DNA of 64,000 nt from Telopea speciosissima (taxonomy: Eukaryota > Streptophyta > Magnoliopsida > Proteales > Proteaceae): the NCBI RefSeq assembly GCF_018873765.1, contig NC_057924.1, positions 1,736,001 to 1,800,000 of the forward strand. The letters are read 5' to 3'. This document shows positions 25,801-35,140 of the stretch, piece by piece. Made by a program: the position numbers and the translations under genes. Numbering within the stretch: position 1 is the first letter of the stretch; every line of letters begins with the position of its first letter. The notes under the pieces are model-generated. The model was given only the letters and a program-made list of their open reading frames with translations. It had not been told where the DNA came from and ran no database searches.

Positions 25801-27683
25801 AACGAAATGCAACATCGAATCGAAAAATGCAATATTTCCAATATTTCGGTCATCTCATTTCGGAAATCTCGGTAATTTCGGTCATTTCGTTTCGGAAATT
25901 TCGAAAATCTCGGTCATTTTTGGCATTTTACACCCACAGAAAAAATACCATATTTCGACGAAAATTTCAAAATTTCGGTATCTCGGAATTTTCGGTCTGA
26001 CCGAAACACCGAAACGAAACGAAACGAGTTTTAGTACTATGGCTGAAACAAGCTTGATCATGATGACACGACCTTTTAAGGTGATCTCAAACTTCACTCA
26101 AATATTTCCCCTGAGTTTTGGATATTAAGCTAGTATTTCCGGGGCACTTAACTGACCCTGTGGATCCCTTTTAACTCCATCCATCAATCATGCTTGTGCA
26201 ATTCAACATGCAGATCCATTGTAGAAGAGAAAAACTAGCAAGCGAACTCTCACAGTTATTGATTACTTCTGGTTTTATGAAGAAAATCACCACAGAACAA
26301 TGTAGCTGGCCAACAGTTGCATGTGAACCTGGATCTTTTTTCTAGTTTCTGCTCATCCTAAACGCACGAGTGGATAGCATAATTATTTCCCTCCGCATTA
26401 AGGCCACACAAGCTAAATTAAGAAAGGGCTGCTGCAGCAGGCATCTTCAAGAGAAGATACGAGCATCACATTCATACTATTCTTCTTAATTGTTTAGGTT
26501 GTAATGATATAAACTACACCAGGACAAATCCCAAAGCAGGGTGTCCAAGAAGTATGTTTTTTTTTTTTTTTTGGTAAAGGTCCAAGAAGTATGATTTAGA
26601 ACTGAAAGAAAATAACTACCCTAAATTACCACAAAAATATGTCTAGAAAAATACCCAATTCCATGGCTAAGTAAGAATTTAACTTAAATGAAAATATGAG
26701 AAGGATCAAATGTCATACTTCACTGCCTGCTCGGAAAAATGCTTCCCTAGCTGTCTTTGCCTAAGTGTGTGCAAGTCTCCACCAGGACAAAATTCCATCA
26801 CTAAACATGAGAACTTGTCAGTCTCAAAGTGGGTATACAATGTTGGGAGAAATGGGTGATCCAAAGACTGCAGTATCTCTCTTTCTGTCTGAGCCCGAAG
26901 CAGCTTCTTACGGCTTGCCAGAGAAGTCTTGTCCATAACCTTCATTGCAAAATAAGACTTCGTCCCACTCAACTCTGACAAATAGACACTCCCAATATCC
27001 CCGCAGCCCAACCTCTTCAGCAATCTGAAATGGCTCAAACCCAGCACCCCATCTTTGGCTCTTACAGCCTGTATGGCTTCCCATCTCGAATCGTTTGCTT
27101 TGTGAGGCTTGCTGATGCTGCTACTTAAGCTGCTGCAGCTGCTCTCATCACTCACATCACTGCTTGTACTTCCTCTGCATATACTGCTCTTGCCACTCTC
27201 AACAAAATCAGCACGATCGCTAATTTTGGCACTACCACTGGTCTTGGTGAGACTGCTGGTTCCATCACTAACTTTGGCAGAAGCTGAGCTATCCTTCACA
27301 CTGCTGTACTCAGATGTTTTCTTTTCTTCCCCAACCCCTTCAATTGAGCCCCTAGTGTCATTTACAGCAAGATTTGCCTTCTTTGGCAGTCCCTTCAGAC
27401 TATCCGACGAGGCATTTGACTCTAATTTATCAGGTCCCAAATTGGCTGAACCCTTCTGTTGAAAATATTGTGTTTTTTGGTTATCTGTACTTTCTACATT
27501 GGCCTGCTTCAATGGATTTTGTTGCACAGATCTTGGTAACTTTTTGGGTGTAGCCGGCTCTGATTTGCTTGTCTTTGAAATCTGTAAAGGTGAGGGCCTG
27601 CGAGATTTTGTCTCTACAGTTTGATTACTAGCTGTTTTTTGCTGCTGTTCTGAGGGAGCCCTACCGCCAATTCTTGAGGCCAT
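16812..27683 (-). CDS. D6PKL: D6PK-like AGCVIII serine/threonine protein kinase, two exons with a 9.0-kb intron
   Basis: Exon 1 is 26719-27683 and exon 2 is 16812-17676; joined they give 1830 nt, 609 aa plus stop. The junction reads ..[24 protein letters not shown]. Residues 1 to about 200 are Ser/Lys-rich and probably disordered. The kinase domain starts at [20 protein letters not shown] (glycine loop), then [10 protein letters not shown] (ATP lysine) and [10 protein letters not shown] (catalytic loop). DFD replaces DFG, the hallmark of plant AGCVIII kinases. A Cys/Gln/Pro-rich insertion ([18 protein letters not shown]) lies between DFD and the activation segment [16 protein letters not shown]-terminal EFDFF resembles a PIF-type tail. 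D6PK kinases act at the basal plasma membrane and phosphorylate PIN auxin carriers. A 5' UTR intron (donor at 29061) is plausible. The 9042-bp intron holds the transposon nest described separately. Confidence 0.92.
19750..20747 (-). mobile_element. Ty3/gypsy LTR retrotransposon fossil: gag region and primer-binding site
   Basis: The minus-strand frame at 19796-20212 resembles a retrotransposon gag domain (phrases [15 protein letters not shown] and RALRYIIGL are typical of plant Ty3/gypsy gag). Upstream in element orientation, 20735-20747 reads TGGCATCAGAGCC, a primer-binding-site motif of the tRNA-Met type. The copy is broken and incomplete; it belongs with the LTR at 20749-25310. Confidence 0.7.
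21536..21698 (+). mobile_element. Au-type SINE
   Basis: tRNA-like head GCGTTGGCATAACGGTTAAAG (A box), then TTGCAACCTGTTGGTTGCGG, AGCCTCTCCGGCGAAGCAGG, GTAAGGTTGCGTACA and a 3' part TAGCGGGAGCTTTGTGCACTGGG ending in a T run. This is the layout of angiosperm Au SINEs as I know them. About 163 bp and nearly full length. Confidence 0.75.
21976..22159. mobile_element. Foldback MITE, family D copy 2, exact 9-bp TSD split by an LTR element
   Basis: Starts GGAATAAAGAATGCCACCCAGT and ends ACTAGGTGTTCTTTTTCCC; the interior is GC-rich and self-complementary (GCGCGGTGAGTACTTGCGCC against GGTGCAGGTACATGTCGCGC). The left 9-bp flank is TAAACTTTA (21967-21975). The right copy begins at 22160 with TAAACT and is completed by TTA at 25213-25215, after the inserted LTR element, which used AAACT inside it as its own target. 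This fixes the insertion order. Confidence 0.85.
22166..25207 (+). mobile_element. Non-autonomous Ty3-like LTR element, complete ends, young
   Basis: LTR 1 is 22166-23232 (1067 bp) and LTR 2 is 24158-25207 (1050 bp). Both begin TGATGCAGATTCG and end CTACATTA, and the target duplication AAACT is exact (22161-22165 and 25208-25212). A primer-binding motif TGGTATCAGAGC follows LTR 1, and a purine tract GGGGAGAG precedes LTR 2. The 925-bp interior has no recognisable reverse transcriptase or integrase. I count about 18 substitutions between the LTRs plus two indels, under 2 percent, so the insertion is recent, probably one to a few million years or less. It looks structurally whole as a non-autonomous element and would depend on enzymes from elsewhere. 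Confidence 0.88.
23250..24157 (+). other. Interior of the non-autonomous LTR element, with protease-like coding segment
   Basis: An open frame starts at the ATG at 23250, a few bases after the primer-binding site. Its first half ([21 protein letters not shown], later [11 protein letters not shown]) loosely resembles the core strands of a Ty3-type aspartic protease; the second half is acidic, Thr/Glu-rich and low in complexity. The segment before LTR 2 ([13 protein letters not shown]) resembles the tail of a Ty3/gypsy polyprotein. As a fossil it is incomplete. The protease likeness is by eye only. Confidence 0.5.
25311..25680 (-). mobile_element. Ty3/gypsy fossil: 3' end of a polyprotein region with purine tract
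   Basis: On the minus strand the sequence approaching 25325 ends with LENSRSSFP, typical of the C-terminal tail of plant Ty3/gypsy polyproteins. A run of G (25312-25324) then leads into the LTR at 25310. It is a short broken remnant. Its boundary to the right is not clear. Confidence 0.5.
25734..26041. mobile_element. hAT-type MITE, exact 8-bp TSD
   Basis: Terminal inverted repeat CATAGTACTAAAACTCGTTT with AAACGAGTTTTAGTACTATG at the other end. The 8-bp direct repeat GCTGAAAC flanks it exactly (25726-25733 and 26042-26049), the size expected of hAT. The 308-bp interior consists of many diverged TTCGGTCATTTCG-like units in both orientations. Non-coding; lies in the kinase intron. Confidence 0.88.
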
Positions 27684-29300
27684 CGGACAAAGAAATACAG
27701 AAATTTATATAGATGAAATTCAGCAAAGCCATCACTCAGTCCCCAGTTTCAAAATCACGTGGCTCCCCATTAGCAAACACAAAACGTTCATTTTTTCAAC
27801 CCAGCTTTAGCGTAAAAAGATATCTGAGATTGACATAATTGGCAAGATCAGAATAAAAGTCAGAAAACAATAAGCATAAAACTTCAAGATCATGGAAAAA
27901 AAAAAAACCCAATAAGCATAACACATCAAGCTCTTCTAAGACATGAAAACAGTATCAAATTTTCATGTCTATCCCAGAAATCTTCTTACGCTAAAGCTGC
28001 ACTTTGTGATTTTTTTGATCTTGCCAATCACAAAATACAGCTTTAGCATAAGAGATTTCTGGGATTGACCTAATTGGCAAGATCACAAAACGTTCTTTTT
28101 CTCAACCTAAACTGCATCTTTAGCAAAAGATGATTTCTGGGATTGACATAATTGGCAAGATCAAATTTTCACTTCAATCTTCAATACTGATATAGAGAAT
28201 ATTAATTCCCCCCAAAAAAAAGGAAATTACAGCAATAAATTTAAGAAGAAAATAGAATTGGTTTCAATAGTATAAAACCCAGTAACAGAGCTAGATCAGG
28301 ACGACGGCAATTACCAACTAAAAATAGACCTATGAAACCAGATAGCTTCAAGAAGAAAAGAAAAATAGAAAGATAGGAAAACATAGATCACAAACCGAAA
28401 GCAGAGGAAGTGTATCTCTAAAAGAAATTTACCTATAGTATTTGAGGACCAAACATAATGAAAACCTAATACCCAATTAAAGGTGAAGGTGGGGGTGGGG
28501 GGGGGGGGGAAACTTATTTAACAGGGGGAAAGAAAGAAGACTAAACGAAGAGGATGCAAGCACAGAAGTTCATGCAAGAGCATGATCAAACGCTGTTCCC
28601 AGGAAATGATCAACCAGTGGAATTTTTCAGCGGAGTAAAATATAGAAAAAAGGAACCCACTTCACAATACATTTTTATACTCCGCCGAAGTAGAAATAGA
28701 TAGAAGAAAATAAAACCTGAACCCACCAAGAAGAGGGGCAAAAGAAAGGAGTATTACATCAGAATAAAAGGATCCAGAAATGAATCAAATGCAGTTTGTC
28801 AACAGCTCCCAGCAAACTCAAACAACCCAAATAGAGAAGAAGAGGAAGGGAGAAGGATCAAAATCCAGTATGACATACAAAATTCAACCAAGAGTACAAA
28901 TGCATCGAGATCTTAATCAGAGACTCACACCCCACCACAGATCCAAAACCCCACAACAACCCAGAAGGATAAAAAGAAACTCGAGAGTAAAGCGATGCTA
29001 ACCCATCAAGCAAAACGCAAGGTCACTTAAAAGTAAATGGGAAAGAAGCCCAAAAGAATACCTGGTTTCATAGATCAGAACTTTAGGGTTTTGCTTTGGC
29101 TGATAAAAAAGCGCACCACCGTATAACAGAGAGAGACCTCTTCCTCTTCTTTGATATCAGCGGAGAGAGAGAGAGAATAAAGAAAAGCAAGTAAGTGTTA
29201 GAAAACTTAGAAAGCGTTGGGTGTGTCTGGATCTTTATGTGTCAGAGAGAGAGTGAGACGGAGGTGGGGTTCAAACTCAAAGTTAAAGTGAAGCTTTTCT
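27684..29300 (-). promoter_or_regulatory. Leader, probable 5' UTR intron and proximal promoter of the kinase gene
   Basis: On the minus strand AACCAG|GTATTC at 29062/29061 is a good donor, suggesting a non-coding first exon around 29062-29250 and a 5' UTR intron ending before 27740. Inside it, 27781-28163 holds four copies of a 55-80-bp repeat, and 28497-28510 is a G run. GA-rich sequence (29160-29265) may be leader or core promoter. No TATA box is certain. Confidence 0.4.
27781..28163. repeat. Four-copy local repeat, three direct and one inverted
   Basis: Copies at about 27781-27850, 28031-28084 and 28086-28163 share CTTTAGC..AA, GATTTCTGGGATTGAC and ATAATTGGCAAGATCA. The copy at 27969-28026 is inverted (ATCCCAGAAATC, GATCTTGCCAATC). 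The inverted copy could pair with its neighbours into a stem of 50 bases or more in the pre-mRNA leader. Confidence 0.75.
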
Positions 29301-29434
29301 CCTTCTACTCATTCAATTATTTTCTTCTTTTTTGTTTTTCCCTCTGAACCGAAGGGTCCGACCGAATCAACAGATGGCTCTTTCCTCGGTCTACAGGGTT
29401 TCAAGAATCAGAGAATTGGATCTGAATCGATCGA

Positions 29435-29626
29435 ATCACTTCAGCATTGGCGGTCACTGATCCCAATTTCTGACTATTTGATATGGTCGATTCCAGGATA
29501 AAAACACTAGAAATATTCCTCAATCGTAGAATCACATCAGTATTGGCGGTCACTGATCCCAATTTCTGACTATTTGATATGGTCGATTCCTGGATAAAAA
29601 CACTAGAAATATTCCTCAATCTACGA
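29435..29626. repeat. 96-bp tandem duplication
   Basis: Two units (29435-29530, 29531-29626) both contain TTGGCGGTCACTGATCCCA, TTTCTGACTATTTGATATGG and TCGATTCC(A/T)GGATAAAAAC, and differ at only a few positions. They lie roughly 400 bp beyond the presumed leader of the kinase gene. Minus-strand translation shows the repeated word NISSVFI, but I see no gene. Confidence 0.85.
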
Positions 29627-29699
29627 TTCTAGGGCTTTTCCAAACCGATTCATCGATTCAGATTGGAATCAACACTGACCGTTTCCATCACTAAGTAGG

Positions 29700-31180
29700 C
29701 ATTTCAAAACCCTATCTACCTCTCTCTCTAGCAGTGAGTGGTCACACGTCCATCCTTTCACGAATTGGGAATCGAATTGATGAAACGGTCGATTCAGATC
29801 AGACTCGGCTGTGATAGATCTTGATTTCGATCGATCTTGTTTGACGGATTTACCCCAAAAATTATTTTTGGATGAGGGCCAATTCTAGGGGTTCTTGGGA
29901 GACCAATTCTTGAGTTGGCTTCCGATTCCTGTCTTTTAAAACCTTGTTTGTGTATAATGTCTCTCATCTCATTTGCAGGAGAGAGAAATTTTTTTGCTAC
30001 TACAAAGGTTGTAGGAATGTTCCTGCTACAGTCAAAGAAAATGGAATAATTCACTTCCCCTTTGGGTTCACAAATACCCTCCTATGTTTAATTATTTTTC
30101 AAAATATCTTATTAGATCCTATTTCTTTGGCTGTGAACCAGGTAGCAGGAACATTCCTGCAACCTAGGTAATAGCAAAATTTTGTTCCCAAGAAAACCAT
30201 GAATTTTGATCACTCATTTTCCTTGTGTTCACAACCTTGAATTTCAAGGAATAACAAGGATGTCATCAAGGCAATATCACACTCTCTCCCTCTCTCTCTC
30301 TCTCTCTCACAAAGCTTCATTCTTTATCAGTTCACCTAAAACTCTAAAGTCTAGTTTAATTTTGGGAAAATCTGATTGTGATCAAGTTGGTTGGAAAAAA
30401 TGATTATTGTAATAATTTTATTCTTTTATGGGGAGAAGAACACTGTGTGGACCCTGATTCTGTGGCTTGCATGGCTCCTGCGCCTAAATATAGAAGTGCA
30501 TGAAAGTATTGCACTGCCCCTATGGAAAGACAGAAATCCTACCAGCGCAATGCTTGCATGTATGTTCCCATGGGCCAGCACATGTTGTATGGGTCCAGGC
30601 AACGATCTCTTTCCCATTTTTCATTCTCTTTTTAAGTGAGTATTCTTTTGTAACTTCCCTTTTCTCGTTGGCTCTGACTCTAGCTTTGATTATGGTTTTA
30701 TCTCGCCCTCTCTTCCTCACCTGTCCCCCATCCCAACATCTCCCCCTGCCCACCACATCTTGCTCCCTTCTTTCCCATCCTCCCTTCACAACCCCCAGCC
30801 CATGTTGCATAACCAAATAACAATATCATTAGGGATCAAATTAAAGGTCCTAGACAGGATTTTAAGAATTGATAAATTGATTGATTTGGTTTAAAATCAA
30901 CTCTGACTGATCTTGATTTCCACCAATCTAATACGGCCGATTCACACCAAAAAATCCTACAAATTTGATTCTAAGAATCAATTCTAGGATTCTTAAGCTA
31001 GCATTGATTCAATTGGTCGCTTTTCAAGAATGGATATAAAACCTATTGAGGTCGAGATTGGAGGCAAGAGGGTTATCCTCAAAGAATTAGGTAATTTCAC
31101 ATGATTATTGTTATTCATGGAAGGATGCAATGCAAGTATGCAACAACCTAAAATAATAGGGCAAAAATAAAGGATCAGGA
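29700..31180. other. Intergenic, no gene seen
   Basis: Contains a (TC)n microsatellite (30282-30311) and, at about 30440-30610, a repeat copy related to 11285-11430 (shared AAAGACAGAAATCCTACC). The GTTGTAGGAATGTTCCTGC / GTAGCAGGAACATTCCTGC pair at 30008-30030 and 30140-30160 makes a small inverted repeat. Overlapping open frames at 30500-30820 are compositional. Confidence 0.4.
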
Positions 31181-31187
31181 TCAACTC

Positions 31188-31318
31188 CAGGGAGCTCAAC
31201 GCCCAAGGGCTTCCAGCGGTTAAGCTGTGCCACACACATTTCAGTGCACGCCTAGAGATGTGTGTGGCATAACCCAACGACTGGATACACATTAGGTGTG
31301 CTGGGCTCCCAGGAGACG
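31188..31318. mobile_element. Foldback element, family A copy 2
   Basis: Arms GTGCCACACACATTTC and GAGATGTGTGTGGCATAACC, with outer CAGGGAGCTC / GGGCTCCCAGGAG pairing, place it with the hairpin at 3001-3168. The outer ends are diverged and no target duplication was found. Confidence 0.6.
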
Positions 31319-32218
31319 AGCTAAATTAAAATATAAATGGGTAGCTCAAATATTAATAAGATGGAACGGTAGAGCTACTCTTGCCTTCCAAGTAGGAAGT
31401 AGGGAGTAGGAGATACGGGAGACAGATGCACTAGAGACTTAAAAAATGACCCTAAAATGGTAGACAGCAAGAACTAACTGTTCAGCTTTTGGACCAGACC
31501 AGACCAGCATTGAAAATCATAAGACAAAATGGTCCCACGTGAAATGCTCACAGTTAACTTGGTGGTCAAAGTGGGTGTTGGAACATCATATCATATGAAT
31601 TATGAAAAATAAATAAATAAGAACCTTTCAATCTCCAACTTCCCTTACTTCCTACAGAATTAGGGTTGATTGGTTCATTAATCTCCAACCAAACAAAAAA
31701 AGAAAAATTCATCACCTATGGTGAAAAAAGAATCTCTTCTTTTATATTGGATTGAGTCTCATCATTAACTCTCGCCTTCTATCAACGAAATTTAAAAATA
31801 TCATTTCTATGTTAAACCGAATGATCAAATCCCTTGGGTGATGAGAGAACTATAATGTAGAAAAACTCGGTACTAAAGACATAGAACAGGAAAAAAAAAC
31901 TTCTTGGTATCTTCTCTAATCACATGTTGCTTCTAACTTTAGTTTGTTGCACAGCAATGGCTGTGGGTTTCTTCTTACCTTCCCACTCTTCCCTAGGGTG
32001 GGAGGAGTGGTTGGGCAGCTTCCTAATGAAGATTGATGGATACTTAATTTAATTAATGTCAAAGTCATTTTGCCTTCATTTGTGAAACATGTCATGGAGT
32101 ATTGGGCAGTTATAGTCACCCACATTCTTGAGAGGTGGTGAGATCCTTTCAGCTAGCTGGCTTAAGATGAGTTTCTTCTCTCTTTGTTTTGTATGGAAGA
32201 GTGGATTGTGTATGAAAG

Positions 32219-32440
32219 CACTACAACAAATATGGTTTTTTGCTACATAAATTTTTCATCTTAAAAATTCTTTTTCGTCGCACATTCGTCGAATAAACTT
32301 CAGTTGTATCTAAATACGACGGTAAAATAGCCATTGTCGATTTTATTAGTTTTTACGACGGATACAAAATTCTGTGGTATAAAATATAGTATATACAATG
32401 GTAACAAAATACCATCGTTTAAAATTATATATATACAATG
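32219..32440 (+). mobile_element. CACTA (En/Spm-like) transposon end, partial
   Basis: CACTACAACAAATATGG at 32219 matches the CACTACAA-type terminus of plant CACTA elements. It is followed by subterminal CGTCG/CGACG words in both orientations (32278-32285, 32318-32322, 32354-32360), typical of transposase-binding repeats. The opposite end (..TAGTG) was not found, so this is a fragment or strongly decayed copy. Confidence 0.6.
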
Positions 32441-32521
32441 GATAGACTTAAGTGCACATAGCTTTTGTGAGTTGGATTGTATATTTGGGGCATGTAATCT
32501 GTACAAGTGGACGTACTGAGT

Positions 32522-32573
32522 ACACGAGGCTCCCCCCACTATGGGGTCTGGAGAGGGTCATAATGTATGCGGC
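32522..32573 (-). mobile_element. Au SINE fragment
   Basis: ACACGAGGCTCCCCCCACTATGGGGTCTGG and GGTCATAATGTATGCGG are the reverse complement of the 3' part of an Au SINE, as also seen at 40616-40775. Only about 50 bp remain. Confidence 0.6.
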
Positions 32574-32762
32574 TACAAGTGATTAAATAATGAGTAATTT
32601 TATTTTATTTTATTTTATCTATTTAATATAAAACACTTTTTCTTTCACCGAGTGTCATTTTACATATATATTTAAAAATTATGTGTGACAATGAAAATCT
32701 TATAATGATAAAGTACTTTCAAATAATTTAAAAAACCCTTTTTTACTCAAACTTATAGAAAA

Positions 32763-32898
32763 GGGAGAATGTTCTCTATGCCGTAGCGCAGGCTGCGTCC
32801 AGACACATGGGCCTACCACTCAGGGGGCAGGATGGTCAGTGCGCCCACCTCAATGTGCTTGGACTCAGCCTGTGCTACGGCACAGAGAACAACGCCCC
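32763..32898. mobile_element. Foldback MITE, family E copy 2, exact 9-bp TSD
   Basis: Starts GGGAGAATGTTCTCTATGCCG and ends CGGCACAGAGAACAACGCCCC, flanked by the exact 9-bp repeat TATAGAAAA (32754-32762 and 32899-32907). The arms GTAGCGCAGGCTGCGTCCAG and TTGGACTCAGCCTGTGCTAC are nearly complementary. Same family as 12549-12685. Confidence 0.88.
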
Positions 32899-32999
32899 TA
32901 TAGAAAATTGCATGTTCTAAATACACATTTAAAGGTTGATTCACACCATCCCTTTTTAAACACATGATGAGCCATTTTATTGACTTAATTAGGACCACA

Positions 33000-34160
33000 A
33001 CTTTTACTATGTTACCAAAAAATGGTTTCGTTTTCCCCTTAAATTGGGTGAACTAGGCCATCAAACATGCCGTATGCAGCAATTGGAGTGCAAACATCTT
33101 CTTCATCTAACGCCTAGCACGCCATTGATGAATCTCCCAACCAACTTGAGAAAATTGAAGCTTTAGGGGAATTGGTAAGACAATCATAGATAGTTGTGAC
33201 AAAGCCCATCAATATCAACCTACCATTATCTATAATTATTGTTCTTTTTAATTATAATAATAATAAGCTTATCAAGGCGATTCAATTATTTAGCACATAG
33301 CAAATTCATTAAAACCCAAATTTAATAGACAAGCATGCCCCCAAACTCCTTACTCATATTTAAAATTTCATTTCGAATAAAGTTTCCAAATCGTAAAATA
33401 TAGGTTTGAAAAATCATAACTATGTTAGAGTGCACAATAGTAGTCGAAGTAATGAAAGTATGGACATAAAAGATGATGCATACTAATACACAAAAATGTA
33501 TTTGATTAAAGGACAAGAGATCACTGTTTGATTGCGTGACCTCTGCACCAACGTGGGGCCAATGAGAGCATGCATAGGAGCATCAACATAGATGAGATAT
33601 TTTATTTCATGAGAAGTAAGGTAGTAATTTTGCGTGCTCCTATGTTTGGTGCAAGGGCCACGACACCAAACATAATTTTTTTCTTCATTAAAAGTAAACA
33701 ATAAAATTTGACATGTGACTAATCGAGAACATGTTCTAAAGATCCAAATGAGTTTTAACACATCATCATTCTACATGACACATTAAGATGAGAGACTATT
33801 TAGATGAGTTTTTCCCTTAATAAGTAAACACAGAAAATCTTCAAAATCCAAATTAATCAAGAGCTTAGGAACACGTCTCATGAGTCATGATGTACATAAT
33901 GTACACGCAAGCATCATTTACCATCCCTTGTTCTAAATTAGAAGAAATAGTATTAGCAACCAACAACTATTAATTTCAAGGCCTCACTTGCCTCTAATTT
34001 TTTTTTTTCTTTTTCTTTTTTTTTGTTTTCTAACCCAACCTTTGAACACTTGAACCACCTAATCTCTAATAGTTATAGGGCAAAAGAAAACCTTTGGCCA
34101 TCGACTCACTAGGTAAAAATCTCACAGGTTCAAGTTATGGTTGATTATGATTTAAAGGAG
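33000..34160. other. Intergenic, no gene seen
   Basis: AT-rich. An inverted pair (ATAGGAGCATCAACATAG.. and GTGCTCCTATGTTTGGTGC with GTTGGGGC/GGCCACGAC-like words, 33530-33680) may be one more decayed foldback element. No coding signal. Confidence 0.35.
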
Positions 34161-34162
34161 AA

Positions 34163-34312
34163 AGAACGCCACTCAATCATGCTAGACACGTCACCTTTGC
34201 GCCCTGATACAGGGACACGCAAAATGACCACCACACCCTTGAATTTGTGTTAGGTCACAGGATGGTGTGCGCTACACAACCTGATGGCATTTTTAGAGTT
34301 AAGGTCAAAGAA
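34163..34312. mobile_element. Foldback element, family D copy 3
   Basis: GGAGAAAGAACGCCACTCAATC opens it and CACAACCTGATGGCATTTTT closes it; GCGCCCTGATACAGGGACACGC and AAAATGACC are shared in altered form with 8146-8331 and 21976-22159. The end points are approximate and no clear target duplication was found. Confidence 0.5.
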
Positions 34313-34813
34313 TAGCTCCAAATGCATAACCATGGACCCCTACCCCACTCAAGGCTACTCATATCATAGCTTTCATTGAAACAATAATTAAATTAAAATA
34401 TGGGGGAATTTATAATTTTTTTTTCGGGTCCAGTGAATGTGACAATAATCTATGGTAGTAGCTTAAAAGGGTTACAACTTACAAAACCTAGTTATGCTTA
34501 CCCAAATTTTAAGATAATTGTCAAGTTATTAATTAATTCCAGATTAGGAAAGAGAATCCAATAACAAATACCAACCATAAACCCTATGCTTGGGAGTATG
34601 AGCTGCCCACATGCTTTTCTTTCTTTCTCTATCAAGCCATGGAGTCTGAAGGCCTCAAGATTATTTTTTTAATTAAAGAAATGAAGGCCCTAAACTTGGT
34701 GAACTCAACGCGTCTAGACTCTAGAGTGACCAATTTTCCCTCCACCCATAGAGAAGTGGGAGATGTGATCCCATGATTGGAGTCTCGGCTAATCAGAGTT
34801 AAGGGAAACTTGA

Positions 34814-34875
34814 GCTGTGTTTGGTATGTATTCTTAGTTAATAATGTATTTTGAAAAATCATAGCAAACCTAGCT
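34814..34875. mobile_element. Miniature foldback, TTTGGTATG type, copy 1
   Basis: GCTGTGTTTGGTATGTATTC pairs with AAAATCATAGCAAACCTAGC within about 62 bp. A very similar hairpin lies 190 bp downstream. Probably hAT-like; too short to classify firmly. Confidence 0.45.
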
Positions 34876-35065
34876 TTAAAATTTTCACCCGGCCATAATC
34901 TTAAACATCAGGACCCACTCTCTATGTTATCTCATCTTCTCAACATCAACATTTTGGGGGTTCCAACCACTCTAACCCCTAAAGATCTAACTCTAAATTA
35001 TGGTTAAATAGAATGGATTATACAACTATATTTTGAAAGCATTAAGTGAAATTTTTTAAATTAAG

Positions 35066-35140
35066 GCTGCATTTGGTATGATTTTTTGAAATATATTATT
35101 GACCTTAGAATGCATTCCAAGAATGCATACCAAACACAAC
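35066..35140. mobile_element. Miniature foldback, TTTGGTATG type, copy 2
   Basis: GCTGCATTTGGTATGATTTT pairs with AAGAATGCATACCAAACACA. It shares its arms with copy 1 at 34814. The two copies could alternatively be the ends of one 325-bp element. Confidence 0.45.

Larger units (their letters stand above)
17677..26718 (-). other. 9.0-kb intron of the D6PK-like kinase
   Basis: Donor GTATGAC and acceptor TGCAG are canonical. From 17677 to about 19745 it is AT-rich with no element I can name. About 19750-25680 is Ty3/gypsy-derived DNA with nested insertions (SINE, foldback MITE, non-autonomous LTR element). A hAT MITE is at 25734-26041. From 26050 to 26718 there is a T18 run at 26557-26574 and otherwise nothing. 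No open frame here resembles a host gene. Confidence 0.8.

Noticed and set aside
27109-27462. 117-aa Leu-rich open frame opposite the kinase exon
   Set aside because: It is the antisense shadow of the Ser-rich kinase N-terminus.
29435-29626. CRISPR-like or satellite array
   Set aside because: Only two units without spacers; this is a simple tandem duplication in a plant genome.
30500-30820. Overlapping 98- and 106-aa frames on both strands
   Set aside because: Compositional (CT/CCC-rich); no start context, motif or splice signals.
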